This document shows, piece by piece, positions 51,105 through 59,435 of a stretch of DNA of 64,000 nt (position 1 is the first letter of the stretch; every line of letters begins with the position of its first letter). Origin of the DNA: Streptomyces sp. MMBL 11-1. GTDB lineage: Bacteria > Actinomycetota > Actinomycetes > Streptomycetales > Streptomycetaceae. The DNA lies in NCBI RefSeq assembly GCF_028622875.1, contig NZ_CP117709.1, positions 4,157,001 through 4,221,000 of the forward strand, given 5' to 3'. Below the pieces are notes generated by a model. That model was given only the letters and a program-made list of their open reading frames with translations, was not told the DNA's origin and did not search any database. The position numbers and the translations under genes were made by a program.

Positions 51105-51350
51105 GTGACGGCGATGACCGACCGACAGGTACTGGATTTCACCACGCTCACGGAACGCGAGCGCGAAGTGCTCGCGCTGCTGGCCGGCGGCGAGCAGAAC
51201 CGCTGGCTCGCCCGGAGACTCGGCATCACGGAACGTACGGTCCGGGCGCATACGTCGAGCATCGTGCGGAAGCTGAACCTGAAGTCCCGGTTCGAGGCAG
51301 CGATCGTGTCGAACCTGTACGCGGAGGACATCAGGGGCCTGCGCCCGTGA
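51105..51350 (+). CDS. Small LuxR-type HTH protein
   Basis: An 81-aa stand-alone LuxR helix-turn-helix: TTLTEREREVLALLAGGEQN, RWLARRLGITERTVRAHTSS, IVRKLNLKSRFEAAIVSN. No receiver domain is present, so it acts as an effector-free DNA binder or partner of another regulator. The GTG at 51105 follows a G-rich site. It is next to the class V lanthipeptide genes and is probably a cluster regulator. Confidence 0.75.
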   Translation: MTAMTDRQVLDFTTLTEREREVLALLAGGEQNRWLARRLGITERTVRAHTSSIVRKLNLKSRFEAAIVSNLYAEDIRGLRP

Positions 51351-51455
51351 CCTGACCTTCTCCCGGGCCGGCCTCCGGGTGCGGCGCGACAGCCGAAGTC
51401 CCCTGCGGGAATCCCTTCCAGCAGGGGACTTCACGTGTGGCCGCCGGCCGTGTGC

Positions 51456-51992
51456 TCAGCCGGGCAGCGCTGTGCTGATCGCGTCGACCAGCATCATCCA
51501 CATCGGCTGGCCTCCGGTGCCGAACGCCGCGGACAGCGCGTAGCCGACGGCCGCGTCGAGCGGTTCTATGGGCCCGGCGTCCTCCCGCCACTCGGCGATC
51601 ACCCGGCGGTCGCCGTCCGACGAGAAGTCCCCGAGGTGCTTCCCGTCCCGGGTCAGCCGGCTGCAGGGGATCGAGTCGGGGACGAGCCGGTAGCGCGTGC
51701 CCGCGCAGACGACGTCGACCCGGTAGGACTGCCTTCGCAGCCTGCCCTTGGCGGGCTTGATCGTCGCGGCCTCGCCGTCCACCGTGATCGTGAGGTGCCG
51801 GGGGTCCCGGGTGCCGATGACGATGTGGTCGTCGATCTCGGCCTCGGGCGCGCGGACGATGGTGATCGTGGGAATCCGCTCGCCGCTCACGACGAGCTTC
51901 TCCCGCTGCTCGCCGAGGAGTTCGACGGCGATGTCGCCGTAGTGGTCGTCCTCGGTCGCGGCGGGCAGAGGCAGGGGAGTGGTGTCGGTCAT
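51456..51992 (-). CDS. Hypothetical protein of the lanthipeptide region
   Basis: A 178-aa soluble protein, mostly beta-strand by pattern (GDIAVELLGEQREKLVVSGE, HLTITVDGEAATIKPAKG, YRVDVVCAGTRYRLVPDS). No family recognised. It lies between the regulators and the transporter gene on the transporter's strand, 147 bp from it. A link to the cluster is only positional. Confidence 0.55.
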   Translation of the reverse strand: MTDTTPLPLPAATEDDHYGDIAVELLGEQREKLVVSGERIPTITIVRAPEAEIDDHIVIGTRDPRHLTITVDGEAATIKPAKGRLRRQSYRVDVVCAGTRYRLVPDSIPCSRLTRDGKHLGDFSSDGDRRVIAEWREDAGPIEPLDAAVGYALSAAFGTGGQPMWMMLVDAISTALPG

Positions 51993-52064
51993 CTGGATCC
52001 TTGAACCCTTCGGTCGTGCTGAGGGGGGTGTTCAGCGAGAGAGTTGTTCGACGAGCGGATATGC

Positions 52065-52100
52065 GGTTCCGGCGGTCCCGGCGGTCCCGGCGGTTCCGGC
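52065..52100. repeat. 9-bp tandem repeat x4 (GGTYCCGGC)
   Basis: Four adjacent copies, two GGTCCCGGC between two GGTTCCGGC, between the hypothetical gene start and the transporter gene end. Confidence 0.8.
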
Positions 52101-52139
52101 GCACGGAATTCTCGCAGGGCGCGGCAGCCGCCCGGACGC

Positions 52140-53912
52140 TCAGTGAGGCGCCGACGATCCGGCGGGGGTCAACTGCGTGGCGGTGAGGTCCTGATAGAGG
52201 GCGCTGCGCTCCAGCAGCTCCTCGTGCCGTCCGTGATCGCTGACCCGGCCGTTCTCGAACAGGACCAGCCGGTCCGCCGAGGTGACCGTCGAGAGCCGGT
52301 GGGCGATGAGCAGCACCGTGCAGTCCCGCGCCGCCTCCTCCACGGTCCTGCGCAGCGCGGTCTCGCTGAGCCCGTCGAGATGGGCGGTGACCTCGTCCAG
52401 GAGCAGGACCTGGGGGCGGCGCAGCAACGCGCGGGCGATGGCCAGCCGTTGGCGCTCGCCGCCGGAGAGCGCCAGGCCGCGGGAGCCGACAGCCGTGTCG
52501 AGACCGTCCGGGAGCGAGGAGACGAAGTCGTCGAGCAGGGTCCTGCGGAGCACGTCGGCGACGGCCTCGTCGGTCGCGTCGGGCGCGGAGTAGAGGAGGT
52601 TCTCCCGGAGCGTGCCGGCCAGCATGGGGGAGTCCTGCTCGACATAGGCGATACGCCGCCGGAGCTCGGCCCGGCCGAGGGTGCGGATGTCGGTGCCGTC
52701 CAGCAGGATGCGCCCGGCCTCGCTGTCGTAGAACCGCTGGATCAGGGAGAACACCGTCGTCTTGCCGCTGCCGGACGGGCCGACGATCGCGGTGACCTTC
52801 CCCGCCGGTGCGACGAAGGTGGTGTCGTCCAGGACGGGAGTGCGCCCCTCGTAGGCGAAGGTCAGGCCGTCGACCGTGACCCGGGGCGGCGGGCCGGACG
52901 GCACCGGCGGCGTACCGTCCACGTCGTCCTCCGCCGCCATGGACCGCACCTCCTCGATCCTGGCCAGGGCGCCGAGCCCCTGCTGGAGGGCCGTGGTCCC
53001 GCCCACGAGCGAGAGGACCGGGCCGCCCAGGTTGAAGAGGTAGAGCAGGAAGCCGATCAGCGCGGCCAGTTCGAGGGTGCCCATGGCGACCAGTGCGCCG
53101 CCGAAGCCGATGACGGCGAGGAAGGACGCCTGGACGATCAGCCCGGCGAGCACGGCGATCAGCGCGTGATAGCGGGCCCCCTTGAGGCCGGCCCGGTAGG
53201 CGCGTTCGGCGGCGTCGGTCGCCCGCTCGGTCTCCTTCGCCTCGGCCCCGTTGGCCTTCACGGTCCGGGCCGCGCCGAGCGACCGGTCGAGCGCGGCGCC
53301 GATCTCGCCGACGGAGGTCTGGGCCTCGGTGGTCACCCTCTTGATCCGGGGCATCACGACGCCCATCGCGATGCCCACGACCACCAGCACGGCGGACGTG
53401 ATGCCGAGCAGCGGCAGGCTGACGATGCCCATCAGCACGATCGTGGCCAGGAGGTGGATCGATCCGTCCACGAGCTGGATGAGACCGCCCGTCGCCGCGT
53501 GCTGGACGAGCGTGCTGTCGGACGTGACGCGAGTGGTCAGGCCGCCCGGTTCGACGCGGTCCAACTCCGCCGTGCGCAGGCGTATCAGGCGCGCTATGAG
53601 GCCGCGGCGGACCTGGAGCACGACCCGCTCGGCGGTCCGCTCGCTGAGCCAGGCCTGCACCCAGGTCAGCCCGATGGAGGCGACCAGCAGGCCGAACAGC
53701 AGGAGGAGGTCGTCCCGCAACCCCTCGCCCGTCATGAGCTTCGCCAGGACCGACTGGATGACCAGCGGCTGCGCGAGACCGGCGGCACTGCCCAGAAGGG
53801 TCAGTGCCAGAACGGTGAGGAGGACGCCGCGGTGCGGACGCGCGTACGAGAGCAGCGCCCGCAGCGCGGGCCGCTCTGCCGGAGACTGTTCTGCTGCGTC
53901 AGGTGTGTTCAC
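52140..53912 (-). CDS. ABC exporter, fused permease-ATPase (lanthipeptide export)
   Basis: A 590-aa half transporter. Six membrane helices occupy residues 1-320. The ATPase has Walker A GPSGSGKTTVF, Q-loop region YVEQDSP, signature LALSGGERQRLAIARA and Walker B QVLLLDEVTAHLDG. No peptidase domain is fused, so leader removal must be done elsewhere, for example by the M16 proteins downstream. The GTG at 53912 follows ACGAGGG. It is divergent from the precursor gene with a shared regulatory region that holds a 19-bp palindrome. It probably exports the modified peptide or confers immunity. Confidence 0.85.
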   Translation of the reverse strand: MNTPDAAEQSPAERPALRALLSYARPHRGVLLTVLALTLLGSAAGLAQPLVIQSVLAKLMTGEGLRDDLLLLFGLLVASIGLTWVQAWLSERTAERVVLQVRRGLIARLIRLRTAELDRVEPGGLTTRVTSDSTLVQHAATGGLIQLVDGSIHLLATIVLMGIVSLPLLGITSAVLVVVGIAMGVVMPRIKRVTTEAQTSVGEIGAALDRSLGAARTVKANGAEAKETERATDAAERAYRAGLKGARYHALIAVLAGLIVQASFLAVIGFGGALVAMGTLELAALIGFLLYLFNLGGPVLSLVGGTTALQQGLGALARIEEVRSMAAEDDVDGTPPVPSGPPPRVTVDGLTFAYEGRTPVLDDTTFVAPAGKVTAIVGPSGSGKTTVFSLIQRFYDSEAGRILLDGTDIRTLGRAELRRRIAYVEQDSPMLAGTLRENLLYSAPDATDEAVADVLRRTLLDDFVSSLPDGLDTAVGSRGLALSGGERQRLAIARALLRRPQVLLLDEVTAHLDGLSETALRRTVEEAARDCTVLLIAHRLSTVTSADRLVLFENGRVSDHGRHEELLERSALYQDLTATQLTPAGSSAPH

Positions 53913-53955
53913 CCTCGTAGTTCTATCCCCTTCTTCGTGTGCGGGGGAACTGTCG

Positions 53956-53974
53956 CTTGCGGCAATGCCGCAAG
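53956..53974. promoter_or_regulatory. Palindromic operator between exporter and precursor genes
   Basis: CTTGCGGCAATGCCGCAAG is a perfect 19-bp palindrome (9-bp arms) in the divergent promoter region. A second small one, GTCCG-CAA-CGGAC, is at 54018-54030. These are probable regulator sites for the cluster. Confidence 0.6.
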
Positions 53975-54085
53975 AGTCAATGGTGCGGGCGATGCGTCGC
54001 GGGTCATCATTCTTTCTGTCCGCAACGGACGCCGGGCATCGAAGAGATGACCGGCCGTCATATCCCATTCATGGAGAGAAACCTG

Positions 54086-54301
54086 ATGCAGAACGTCACC
54101 GAGCAGGACCTGTTCGACGGCTACACCGCCTACACCTCCGCCGAGGAACTGGGCCTGCACGACGGCAAGGACGCCGCGCCGGCGTTCAGCCCCACCATTC
54201 CGTGGGCGATCCGCGCCACGATCATCAGCGCGCGTTCCTCGCAGCAGTGCGCCGCCGCTCTCGGCTCGCTCGCCGCGAAGACCGTCGAGAACAAGTGCTG
54301 A
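54086..54301 (+). CDS. Class V lanthipeptide precursor (LxmA/lexapeptide-like)
   Basis: A 71-aa precursor. The acidic leader, residues 1-33, includes DLFDGYTAYTSAEELGL. The likely core, F34-C71, begins FSPTIPWAIRAT and ends AAKTVENKC. The core has Ser 35, 48, 51, 52, 61, Thr 37, 45, 66 and Cys 55 and 71. Thr66 with the terminal Cys71 fits an AviMeCys ring, and Cys55 with Ser51/52 or Ser61 another ring. The ATG at 54086 has GGAGAG 8 nt upstream. All modification genes follow on the same strand. Assignment rests on the neighbours; the cleavage site and rings are inferred. Confidence 0.85.
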   Translation: MQNVTEQDLFDGYTAYTSAEELGLHDGKDAAPAFSPTIPWAIRATIISARSSQQCAAALGSLAAKTVENKC

Positions 54302-54326
54302 CCAGGCTCTCTTCGTAGTGAGCCGC

Positions 54327-54362
54327 GGGGTCCGGCCGGAGTGCACACTCCGGCCGGGCCCC
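54327..54362 (+). terminator. Partial terminator/attenuator after the precursor gene
   Basis: CCGGCCGGAGTG and its exact complement, extended by GGGG/CCCC, form a long GC hairpin 25 bp after the precursor stop and before the first modification gene. RiPP loci often use such a hairpin to make more precursor than enzyme mRNA. Confidence 0.65.
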
Positions 54363-54387
54363 GGCCCCAACGCGCACAGGAGGCGTC

Positions 54388-55101
54388 GTGGAGGAACAGC
54401 AACGGGACTTCGAGCGCATTCTCGTCGTGGGGACGGGAGCCCTCGGCGTCGCCTTCCTGCCGTTCTGGATCAACTGGCTCGGGAACTCCTTTCCCGATGT
54501 GGAGAAGCGGGTGGCGCTGACGCGCTCCGCGTGCCGGTTCGTCTCACGGGACGCGGTGGCCGTGCTCTCCGGAAAAGAAGTGCTCATCGACGACTGGAAC
54601 ACTTTCTCCGGCGTCGACGTGCCCCATGTCGAACTCGCGGAATGGGCGGACCTGATTCTCGTCCATCCCGCCACACTGAATTTCGTCGGCCGGTACGCGC
54701 TCGGCGTCGCCGACACACCGCTGATGGTCGCGCTGCACACCACCCGGGCCTTGGTGGGTGTCGCGCCGTCGCTGCCGCCCGGTGCGCTCGGAAGCCCGGT
54801 CGTCCGCGAACACCTGGCGGTGCTGCGCGAGCGGCCCGGTGTGGTGCTCGCGCCGACGATCCCCGCGCGGAGCGCGCGCACGGGTGAGGTGGCGGACGGC
54901 GGCTCCGCCCCGCTGAACGAGCTGTACGACCTCTGCGTCGCGCGCCGGAAGGAGAGCGGGGGCGGCGGCGCTCCGAGAGCCGCGTGCGGCGACGGGACCG
55001 GGACCGGACCGGCGCCGGGCCGCCCCGACGCGGCCGGGGACCGGGAGCGTGACCGGGACCGGGAGCGGGAGCGGGACCGGGAGCGGGAGCGGGCGGCGTG
55101 A
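54388..55101 (+). CDS. Cysteine decarboxylase flavoprotein (HFCD, LxmD-like)
   Basis: A 237-aa protein of the EpiD/MrsD/CypD group. The FMN-binding N-terminus reads RILVVGTGALGVAFLPFWIN. The probable catalytic His80 is in VDVPHVELAEWADLILV, followed by HPATLNFVGRYALGVAD in place of the PASANT motif. It oxidatively decarboxylates the precursor's C-terminal Cys to an enethiol, which adds to dehydrobutyrine to give AviMeCys. The last 30 residues are an Asp/Arg/Glu repeat encoded by a 6-bp DNA repeat, which looks dispensable. Start GTG 54388 with AGGAGG upstream. Its stop overlaps the next start (GTGA). Confidence 0.83.
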   Translation: MEEQQRDFERILVVGTGALGVAFLPFWINWLGNSFPDVEKRVALTRSACRFVSRDAVAVLSGKEVLIDDWNTFSGVDVPHVELAEWADLILVHPATLNFVGRYALGVADTPLMVALHTTRALVGVAPSLPPGALGSPVVREHLAVLRERPGVVLAPTIPARSARTGEVADGGSAPLNELYDLCVARRKESGGGGAPRAACGDGTGTGPAPGRPDAAGDRERDRDRERERDRERERAA

Positions 55102-56216
55102 CCGGAACGGACCCCCTGGCCGGGATGGACCCCCTGACCGGAGCGGGCCCCCTGACCGGAGCGGCCGTCCTCGTGGCGGAGCACGGTACGGGCCTCCAGG
55201 CCACCCGGGTGTACGAGGAACCGGACGGCGGCTTCCTGTGGTGGCACGGCCCGGGGCACCGTTACGCCGGGCCCCTGCGTGCGCCCGGCCGGCTGGTCGC
55301 GCTCGTCCCCGGCGAGGAAGCCGTCGTGGGCGGCGCGCTGCTGTCCACCGGGCAGACGCACGGATCCGGGCTGCTCCACCGGGCCGCCGGCTCCGCCTCG
55401 GCCGCCGCCTGGCTGCGGGACCCCCGCCCGCAGGCCGGGCGGCTCGTCGCCCACTCCCTCACCGCCGCCGCCCGGGCTCTGCGAGCCCTGCACGGCGTCC
55501 CCCTGCCCCAGGGCCCCGCACCGGCCCCGCCGCCGGGCCTGCGGCGGCTGCGGGAGTGGGCGAGCGGGACGGTTCCGCTGGCCCCCGCCGCTGAGCGGCT
55601 CCGGCGACACGCGCTGGAGGTGTGGGGCGGCGCCCGCACGGCGCGGCTCCTCGACTGGGCGGACGACGCCGAACGGCCCACGGGCGTGGGGGCGTCGGCC
55701 GTGCTCCTCCACGGCTGGGCCTCGACCGGTGCGCTCGTGCCGCCGAGGAGCCGCGGCAGGGTGGCGCTGCTGACCGGCCACGACCTCGGCGCCGGGCGCC
55801 GGGAGCTGGACCTGGGCTGGATGCTCGGCGACCTCGTCGAGCTGGCATGGTCGTCACCGCTCTACCGCGCCGCGCACGACGGCGCCGGGGCTCCGGGCGA
55901 GGGCGCCGGGCTGCCGTCCGCTGCCGTCCTCCAGCACGTGTTCCTGGGCGTGTACGGCGAGGGCACCGGGAGCACCGGGAGCTCCGGGGGCGGCGGCGAC
56001 GGCGACGGCTGCGGACGCGGCGACCGCGCCGGCGGCCGGGGCCCGGTGTACGACCCGGCGGCCGTGGGGCGCTGCGCCGTGCTCCGCGTCGTCACGCACA
56101 TGCGGGACTTCGCCACGTACTGCGAGTGGAGCGACGAATTGCTGGACTACCTCGCCTTCACCGCCGAGTTGATCGATGAGGAGGGCCGCCGGGCGGTCCC
56201 CCGAGGAGTGTCATGA
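55098..56216 (+). CDS. Lanthipeptide synthetase component (LxmX-like)
   Basis: A 372-aa protein of no standard family. The first 25 residues repeat GxDPLTG. A helical body follows, with FATYCEWSDELLDYLAFTAE near the end and a Gly-rich insertion at about 295-325. Its place between the decarboxylase and the kinase-like gene, with 4-bp overlaps on both sides, is that of LxmX in class V clusters, where a three-part synthetase dehydrates and cyclises the peptide. A cyclase or scaffold role is inferred. Confidence 0.65.
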   Translation: MTGTDPLAGMDPLTGAGPLTGAAVLVAEHGTGLQATRVYEEPDGGFLWWHGPGHRYAGPLRAPGRLVALVPGEEAVVGGALLSTGQTHGSGLLHRAAGSASAAAWLRDPRPQAGRLVAHSLTAAARALRALHGVPLPQGPAPAPPPGLRRLREWASGTVPLAPAAERLRRHALEVWGGARTARLLDWADDAERPTGVGASAVLLHGWASTGALVPPRSRGRVALLTGHDLGAGRRELDLGWMLGDLVELAWSSPLYRAAHDGAGAPGEGAGLPSAAVLQHVFLGVYGEGTGSTGSSGGGGDGDGCGRGDRAGGRGPVYDPAAVGRCAVLRVVTHMRDFATYCEWSDELLDYLAFTAELIDEEGRRAVPRGVS

Positions 56217-57436
56217 CGACCACGACGAACCAAGAGCCGGCGCTGATCCGCTACCGGCCGACCGGCCTCGACGCCGCACCGGAGGTGAACGCGCTGCTGG
56301 AGCGGCTGGGCCTCGGCCCCTTCGCGCCGGAGGGGCTGACCGCCTTCGGCGGCCGCAACGACAACTGGGCCGGGACGACGACCCGCGGTCACCGGGTCTT
56401 CGTCAAGACGGTCGCCCGGTCTTCCGACGGCAGCCGCCCCGAGATCGACCGCGCGCTCGCCTTCGAGGCGTCGGCCGCACGTCTCCCGGCCGGTTCGCCG
56501 CTGCGTACGCCCGAACACCTCGGGACCGATCGGGCCGCCGCCGTCAGTGCCTTCCGGCTGCTCCCCGGGGCCCGTTCGGGCTCGGAGGTCGCGCTGGACG
56601 GCGACTTCGACGAGGAGCTGTGCCGGGAGGCGGGGCGTGCCGTCGCCACCCTGCACGCCATGGAGCCGGTGGGCGGCCCGGCGAGCACGGGACAGGCCCC
56701 GGCCGTCGGCGCGGCGGAGGTGGTGATCGACACGGGTGAGGCTCCCCTGCCGCCGATGCGCTGGCTGCGGGCCTTTCCGTGGAGCGAGGTCCAGGACCGC
56801 AGCATGGCGCAGATCGCCGCCTGGAAGCTGGTCCAGGACGACACCGAGGTCGTCGCCGCGCTCCACCGGCTGCGCGAGCGGGAGCGGACGGCGCCGCACA
56901 CCCCGGCCCACTGCGACCTGCGTTTCGACCAGTTCATCGTCCACGGGGGCTCGCTCTACCTCTGCGACTGGGAGGAGTTCAGGTGGGCCGATCCGGCCCG
57001 GGACGTCGGAGCGTTCGTCGGCGAGTGGCTCTTCCAGGCCACCTACTCCGTCTTCGCGCCGACGGGCGAGGCCGCCGCCGGGGACACCGTCGCGCTCGGC
57101 TTCGACCTCACCCACCAGGAGATCGTCGAACGCGGCACCGCCGGGCTGCGCCGCCACATCCCCCGGATCGCCGCCTTCTGGGAGGGCTACACCAGCTGCC
57201 GGACCCCGGACCGGGAACTGGCGGAGCGGGCCGTCGGGTTCGCGGGATGGCACCTGTTCGACCGGCTCATCGCCACCGCGCAGGCGCACGCCGTCCTCAA
57301 CCCGGTCGCGCGCGCCGCCGCCGGGATCGGACGGACCCTGCTGCTGAATCCGGCCGGGGCCGTGTCCACCCTCCGTCTGACCGCACCCGCCGCCGTGCCG
57401 CGCCGCACCGCCGCCATGTCCGGGAGCCCCCGATGA
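56213..57436 (+). CDS. APH-like kinase component of the synthetase (LxmK-like)
   Basis: A 407-aa protein with an aminoglycoside-phosphotransferase/kinase fold. HCDLRFDQFIVHGGSLYLC carries the Brenner-type catalytic loop (HxD) and is followed by DWEEFRWADPARD, equivalent to the DFG/DxD metal loop. An N-terminal lobe has HRVFVKTVARS with the ATP lysine. In class V lanthipeptide synthesis this protein phosphorylates Ser/Thr before elimination. Its ATG overlaps the upstream stop (ATGA) and its stop overlaps the next start. Confidence 0.8.
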   Translation: MTTTTNQEPALIRYRPTGLDAAPEVNALLERLGLGPFAPEGLTAFGGRNDNWAGTTTRGHRVFVKTVARSSDGSRPEIDRALAFEASAARLPAGSPLRTPEHLGTDRAAAVSAFRLLPGARSGSEVALDGDFDEELCREAGRAVATLHAMEPVGGPASTGQAPAVGAAEVVIDTGEAPLPPMRWLRAFPWSEVQDRSMAQIAAWKLVQDDTEVVAALHRLRERERTAPHTPAHCDLRFDQFIVHGGSLYLCDWEEFRWADPARDVGAFVGEWLFQATYSVFAPTGEAAAGDTVALGFDLTHQEIVERGTAGLRRHIPRIAAFWEGYTSCRTPDRELAERAVGFAGWHLFDRLIATAQAHAVLNPVARAAAGIGRTLLLNPAGAVSTLRLTAPAAVPRRTAAMSGSPR

Positions 57437-58518
57437 CCCTCGACCGTCCGCCGCTGCCCCTCTCCGCCGAGCCGTCCCCGGCACCGCGTCTCACCGCCGC
57501 GCTCGACCTCGTGTCCGTACGGGCCGACGGTCTCGCGGCGGAGGTCGCCGGGCGGAAGCTGACCGCTGACAGCCCGCGCGACCTGCGCGGCCGGCTCACC
57601 AACGCGCTGTACGAGGAGTTCCACGCCGGGAACGGAGCGCACCGCAGGGACGCGGACGCCCCGCCCCGCAGGTCGCTGCGCGACTCCGCGCTGGAGCGCC
57701 GGCTCACCGAGGCCGTGCCGCACGCCAGGACCCCGGTCACGGGGCGGCTGGTCGAGGTCACGGACGCCGGCGAACTGGTCGTACGGCTGCCGGAGATCAC
57801 CGCCCGGATCGGCGCCGACCGGCTCGTCACCCCCGGTACGCCCGCCCCCGGCGAGCTGGTCGAGGTCGCGCTGGAGGCGGCGCGCCCCGCTCTCTCACCC
57901 GGCTTCTTCTACGTCATGGGATCGCGGGCCCTGCCGTCCCCCGCGGGCCCGGTCCGCCGCCTCTTCCTGCACGCCCGCGACGCGGACGGGGCCGTCGCGC
58001 TGTGGGCCGCGGCGCTGGCCGCGCTGGAGGGGGCCGGGGCGCGCTACCACGCCAAGGTCCTCTCCGACGAGGACGACTACCCGCGCCGCGACAGCGTCGT
58101 CGTCTATCTGCACGGCGACCACGCACCGGCGGAACGGGCCGTGGTGGCCGCCGTCCGGGACCTGCCGGGGCTGGGCGCCGACACCTCGCTCTTCACCGCG
58201 CGGCTCGCCCCCGGTGTCGCCGCCGCGTGGGACCCGCGGGACCCGCGCCCCGGGCACGACGGCATGAGCTTCGGGCAGCACCGCAGCTTCGCGTTGGCCA
58301 CCGCGCTCGTCGACCACGCCCTGGAGGGGGCCGACGACCTCGCCCGCCACGTCGTACGGGCCTTCCGCGCGGCGGGCATCGACCCCGCGCACCCCGAGAA
58401 CAACCTCACCGCGAACCCCGAGCGCCCCGAGCGCCCCGAAAGCAACCTCACCGCGAACCCCGAGCGTCCCGAGACCGACCTCGCCGCGGACACCATGACC
58501 ACGACCGCTGGAGTGTGA
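57433..58518 (+). CDS. HopA1-like lyase component of the synthetase (LxmY-like)
   Basis: A 361-aa protein similar to the type III effector HopA1 family: LTNALYEEFHAGN near the N-terminus, AGARYHAKVLSDEDDYPRRD and VVVYLHGDHAPAERAVVAAV in the middle, then MSFGQHRSFALATALVDHAL. HopA1-like proteins in class V clusters act as phosphothreonine/serine lyases and bind the leader. The C-terminal 35 residues carry a direct repeat (NLTANPERPE twice) that seems to be a tail expansion. Its ATG overlaps the kinase stop as ATGA. Confidence 0.78.
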   Translation: MTLDRPPLPLSAEPSPAPRLTAALDLVSVRADGLAAEVAGRKLTADSPRDLRGRLTNALYEEFHAGNGAHRRDADAPPRRSLRDSALERRLTEAVPHARTPVTGRLVEVTDAGELVVRLPEITARIGADRLVTPGTPAPGELVEVALEAARPALSPGFFYVMGSRALPSPAGPVRRLFLHARDADGAVALWAAALAALEGAGARYHAKVLSDEDDYPRRDSVVVYLHGDHAPAERAVVAAVRDLPGLGADTSLFTARLAPGVAAAWDPRDPRPGHDGMSFGQHRSFALATALVDHALEGADDLARHVVRAFRAAGIDPAHPENNLTANPERPERPESNLTANPERPETDLAADTMTTTAGV

Positions 58519-58523
58519 GCCCG

Positions 58524-59435
58524 ATGACCACCGTCGACAGCACGGACACGACGACCGCCGCCGACAGCACGGACACCATGACCGCCGCCGACGCGTCGGA
58601 CGCGACGACCACCGCCGGGACCACGGCGACCGGGGACGCGTCGGAGGCGGCCGAGGACGCGGGAGCCCCCGCCGGGGCAGGCGGCTTCGGTGCGGCGATC
58701 ACCACCGCCTACAGCGACGCCCTCGCCGGGGTGTACGACGAGATCTACCCGAGCACACCCGACCTCGACGACATCGGCACCTACCTGCTCACCCTCACCT
58801 CGCCCGGCGCGAGCGTCCTCGAACTCGGCGTCGGCACCGGCCGGGTGGCGCTCCCGCTCGCGGAGCGCGGCTTCGACGTCCACGGCGTCGAGACCTCGGA
58901 GGGGATGCTGGCCCGCCTCGCGGAGAAGGACCCGGAGGGGCGGGTGACCCCGGTCCACGGCGACTTCTCCGGTCTCGATCTCGGTCGCACCTTCGACGTG
59001 GTCCTCGCCCCCTTCAACGTGCTGTGCTGCGCGATGGCGGTCGACGAACAGATCGCGCTGACGCACGCGATGGCGCGGCACGTGGCGGCGGACGGGCACG
59101 TGGTCATCGAGACGTTCGACCCGAGCGACTACCACGTACAGAAGAAGAACGAGGTCAACACGTATCCGATCGGCGCGCGCGGGGCGCTCATCGAGTCCGT
59201 GGGCGTCCTGCCCGCCTCGCAGAACATGATGCTGCAGAGCACGCTCTTCCTGGACGGCGACGCACCCCGGTCCGCCACCACCGTGATGCGCTACGTGTGG
59301 CCGGGAGAGCTCGACCTGCTGGGCGCCATCGCCGGTCTGGAGCTCGTCGGCCGGTACGCGGGCTGGCGCGAGCAGCCCTTCGACGGGGGCGACAGCCGGA
59401 AGATGTGCGTGTCCGTGTTCCGGCCGCTGGCATGA
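58524..59435 (+). CDS. SAM-dependent methyltransferase (LxmM-like)
   Basis: A 303-aa protein. The first 55 residues are a low-complexity Thr/Asp/Ala tract. A class I methyltransferase fold follows with motif I VLELGVGTGRVALPLAERG and LAPFNVLCCAMAVDEQIALT. In lexapeptide-type clusters this enzyme N,N-dimethylates the N-terminal residue after leader removal, here probably Phe34 of the precursor. It starts 5 bp after the HopA1-like gene. Its stop overlaps the next gene (ATGA). Confidence 0.78.
   Translation: MTTVDSTDTTTAADSTDTMTAADASDATTTAGTTATGDASEAAEDAGAPAGAGGFGAAITTAYSDALAGVYDEIYPSTPDLDDIGTYLLTLTSPGASVLELGVGTGRVALPLAERGFDVHGVETSEGMLARLAEKDPEGRVTPVHGDFSGLDLGRTFDVVLAPFNVLCCAMAVDEQIALTHAMARHVAADGHVVIETFDPSDYHVQKKNEVNTYPIGARGALIESVGVLPASQNMMLQSTLFLDGDAPRSATTVMRYVWPGELDLLGAIAGLELVGRYAGWREQPFDGGDSRKMCVSVFRPLA

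Noticed and set aside
52044..54050. 668-codon plus-strand frame
   Set aside because: Antisense to the ABC exporter; no domain visible.
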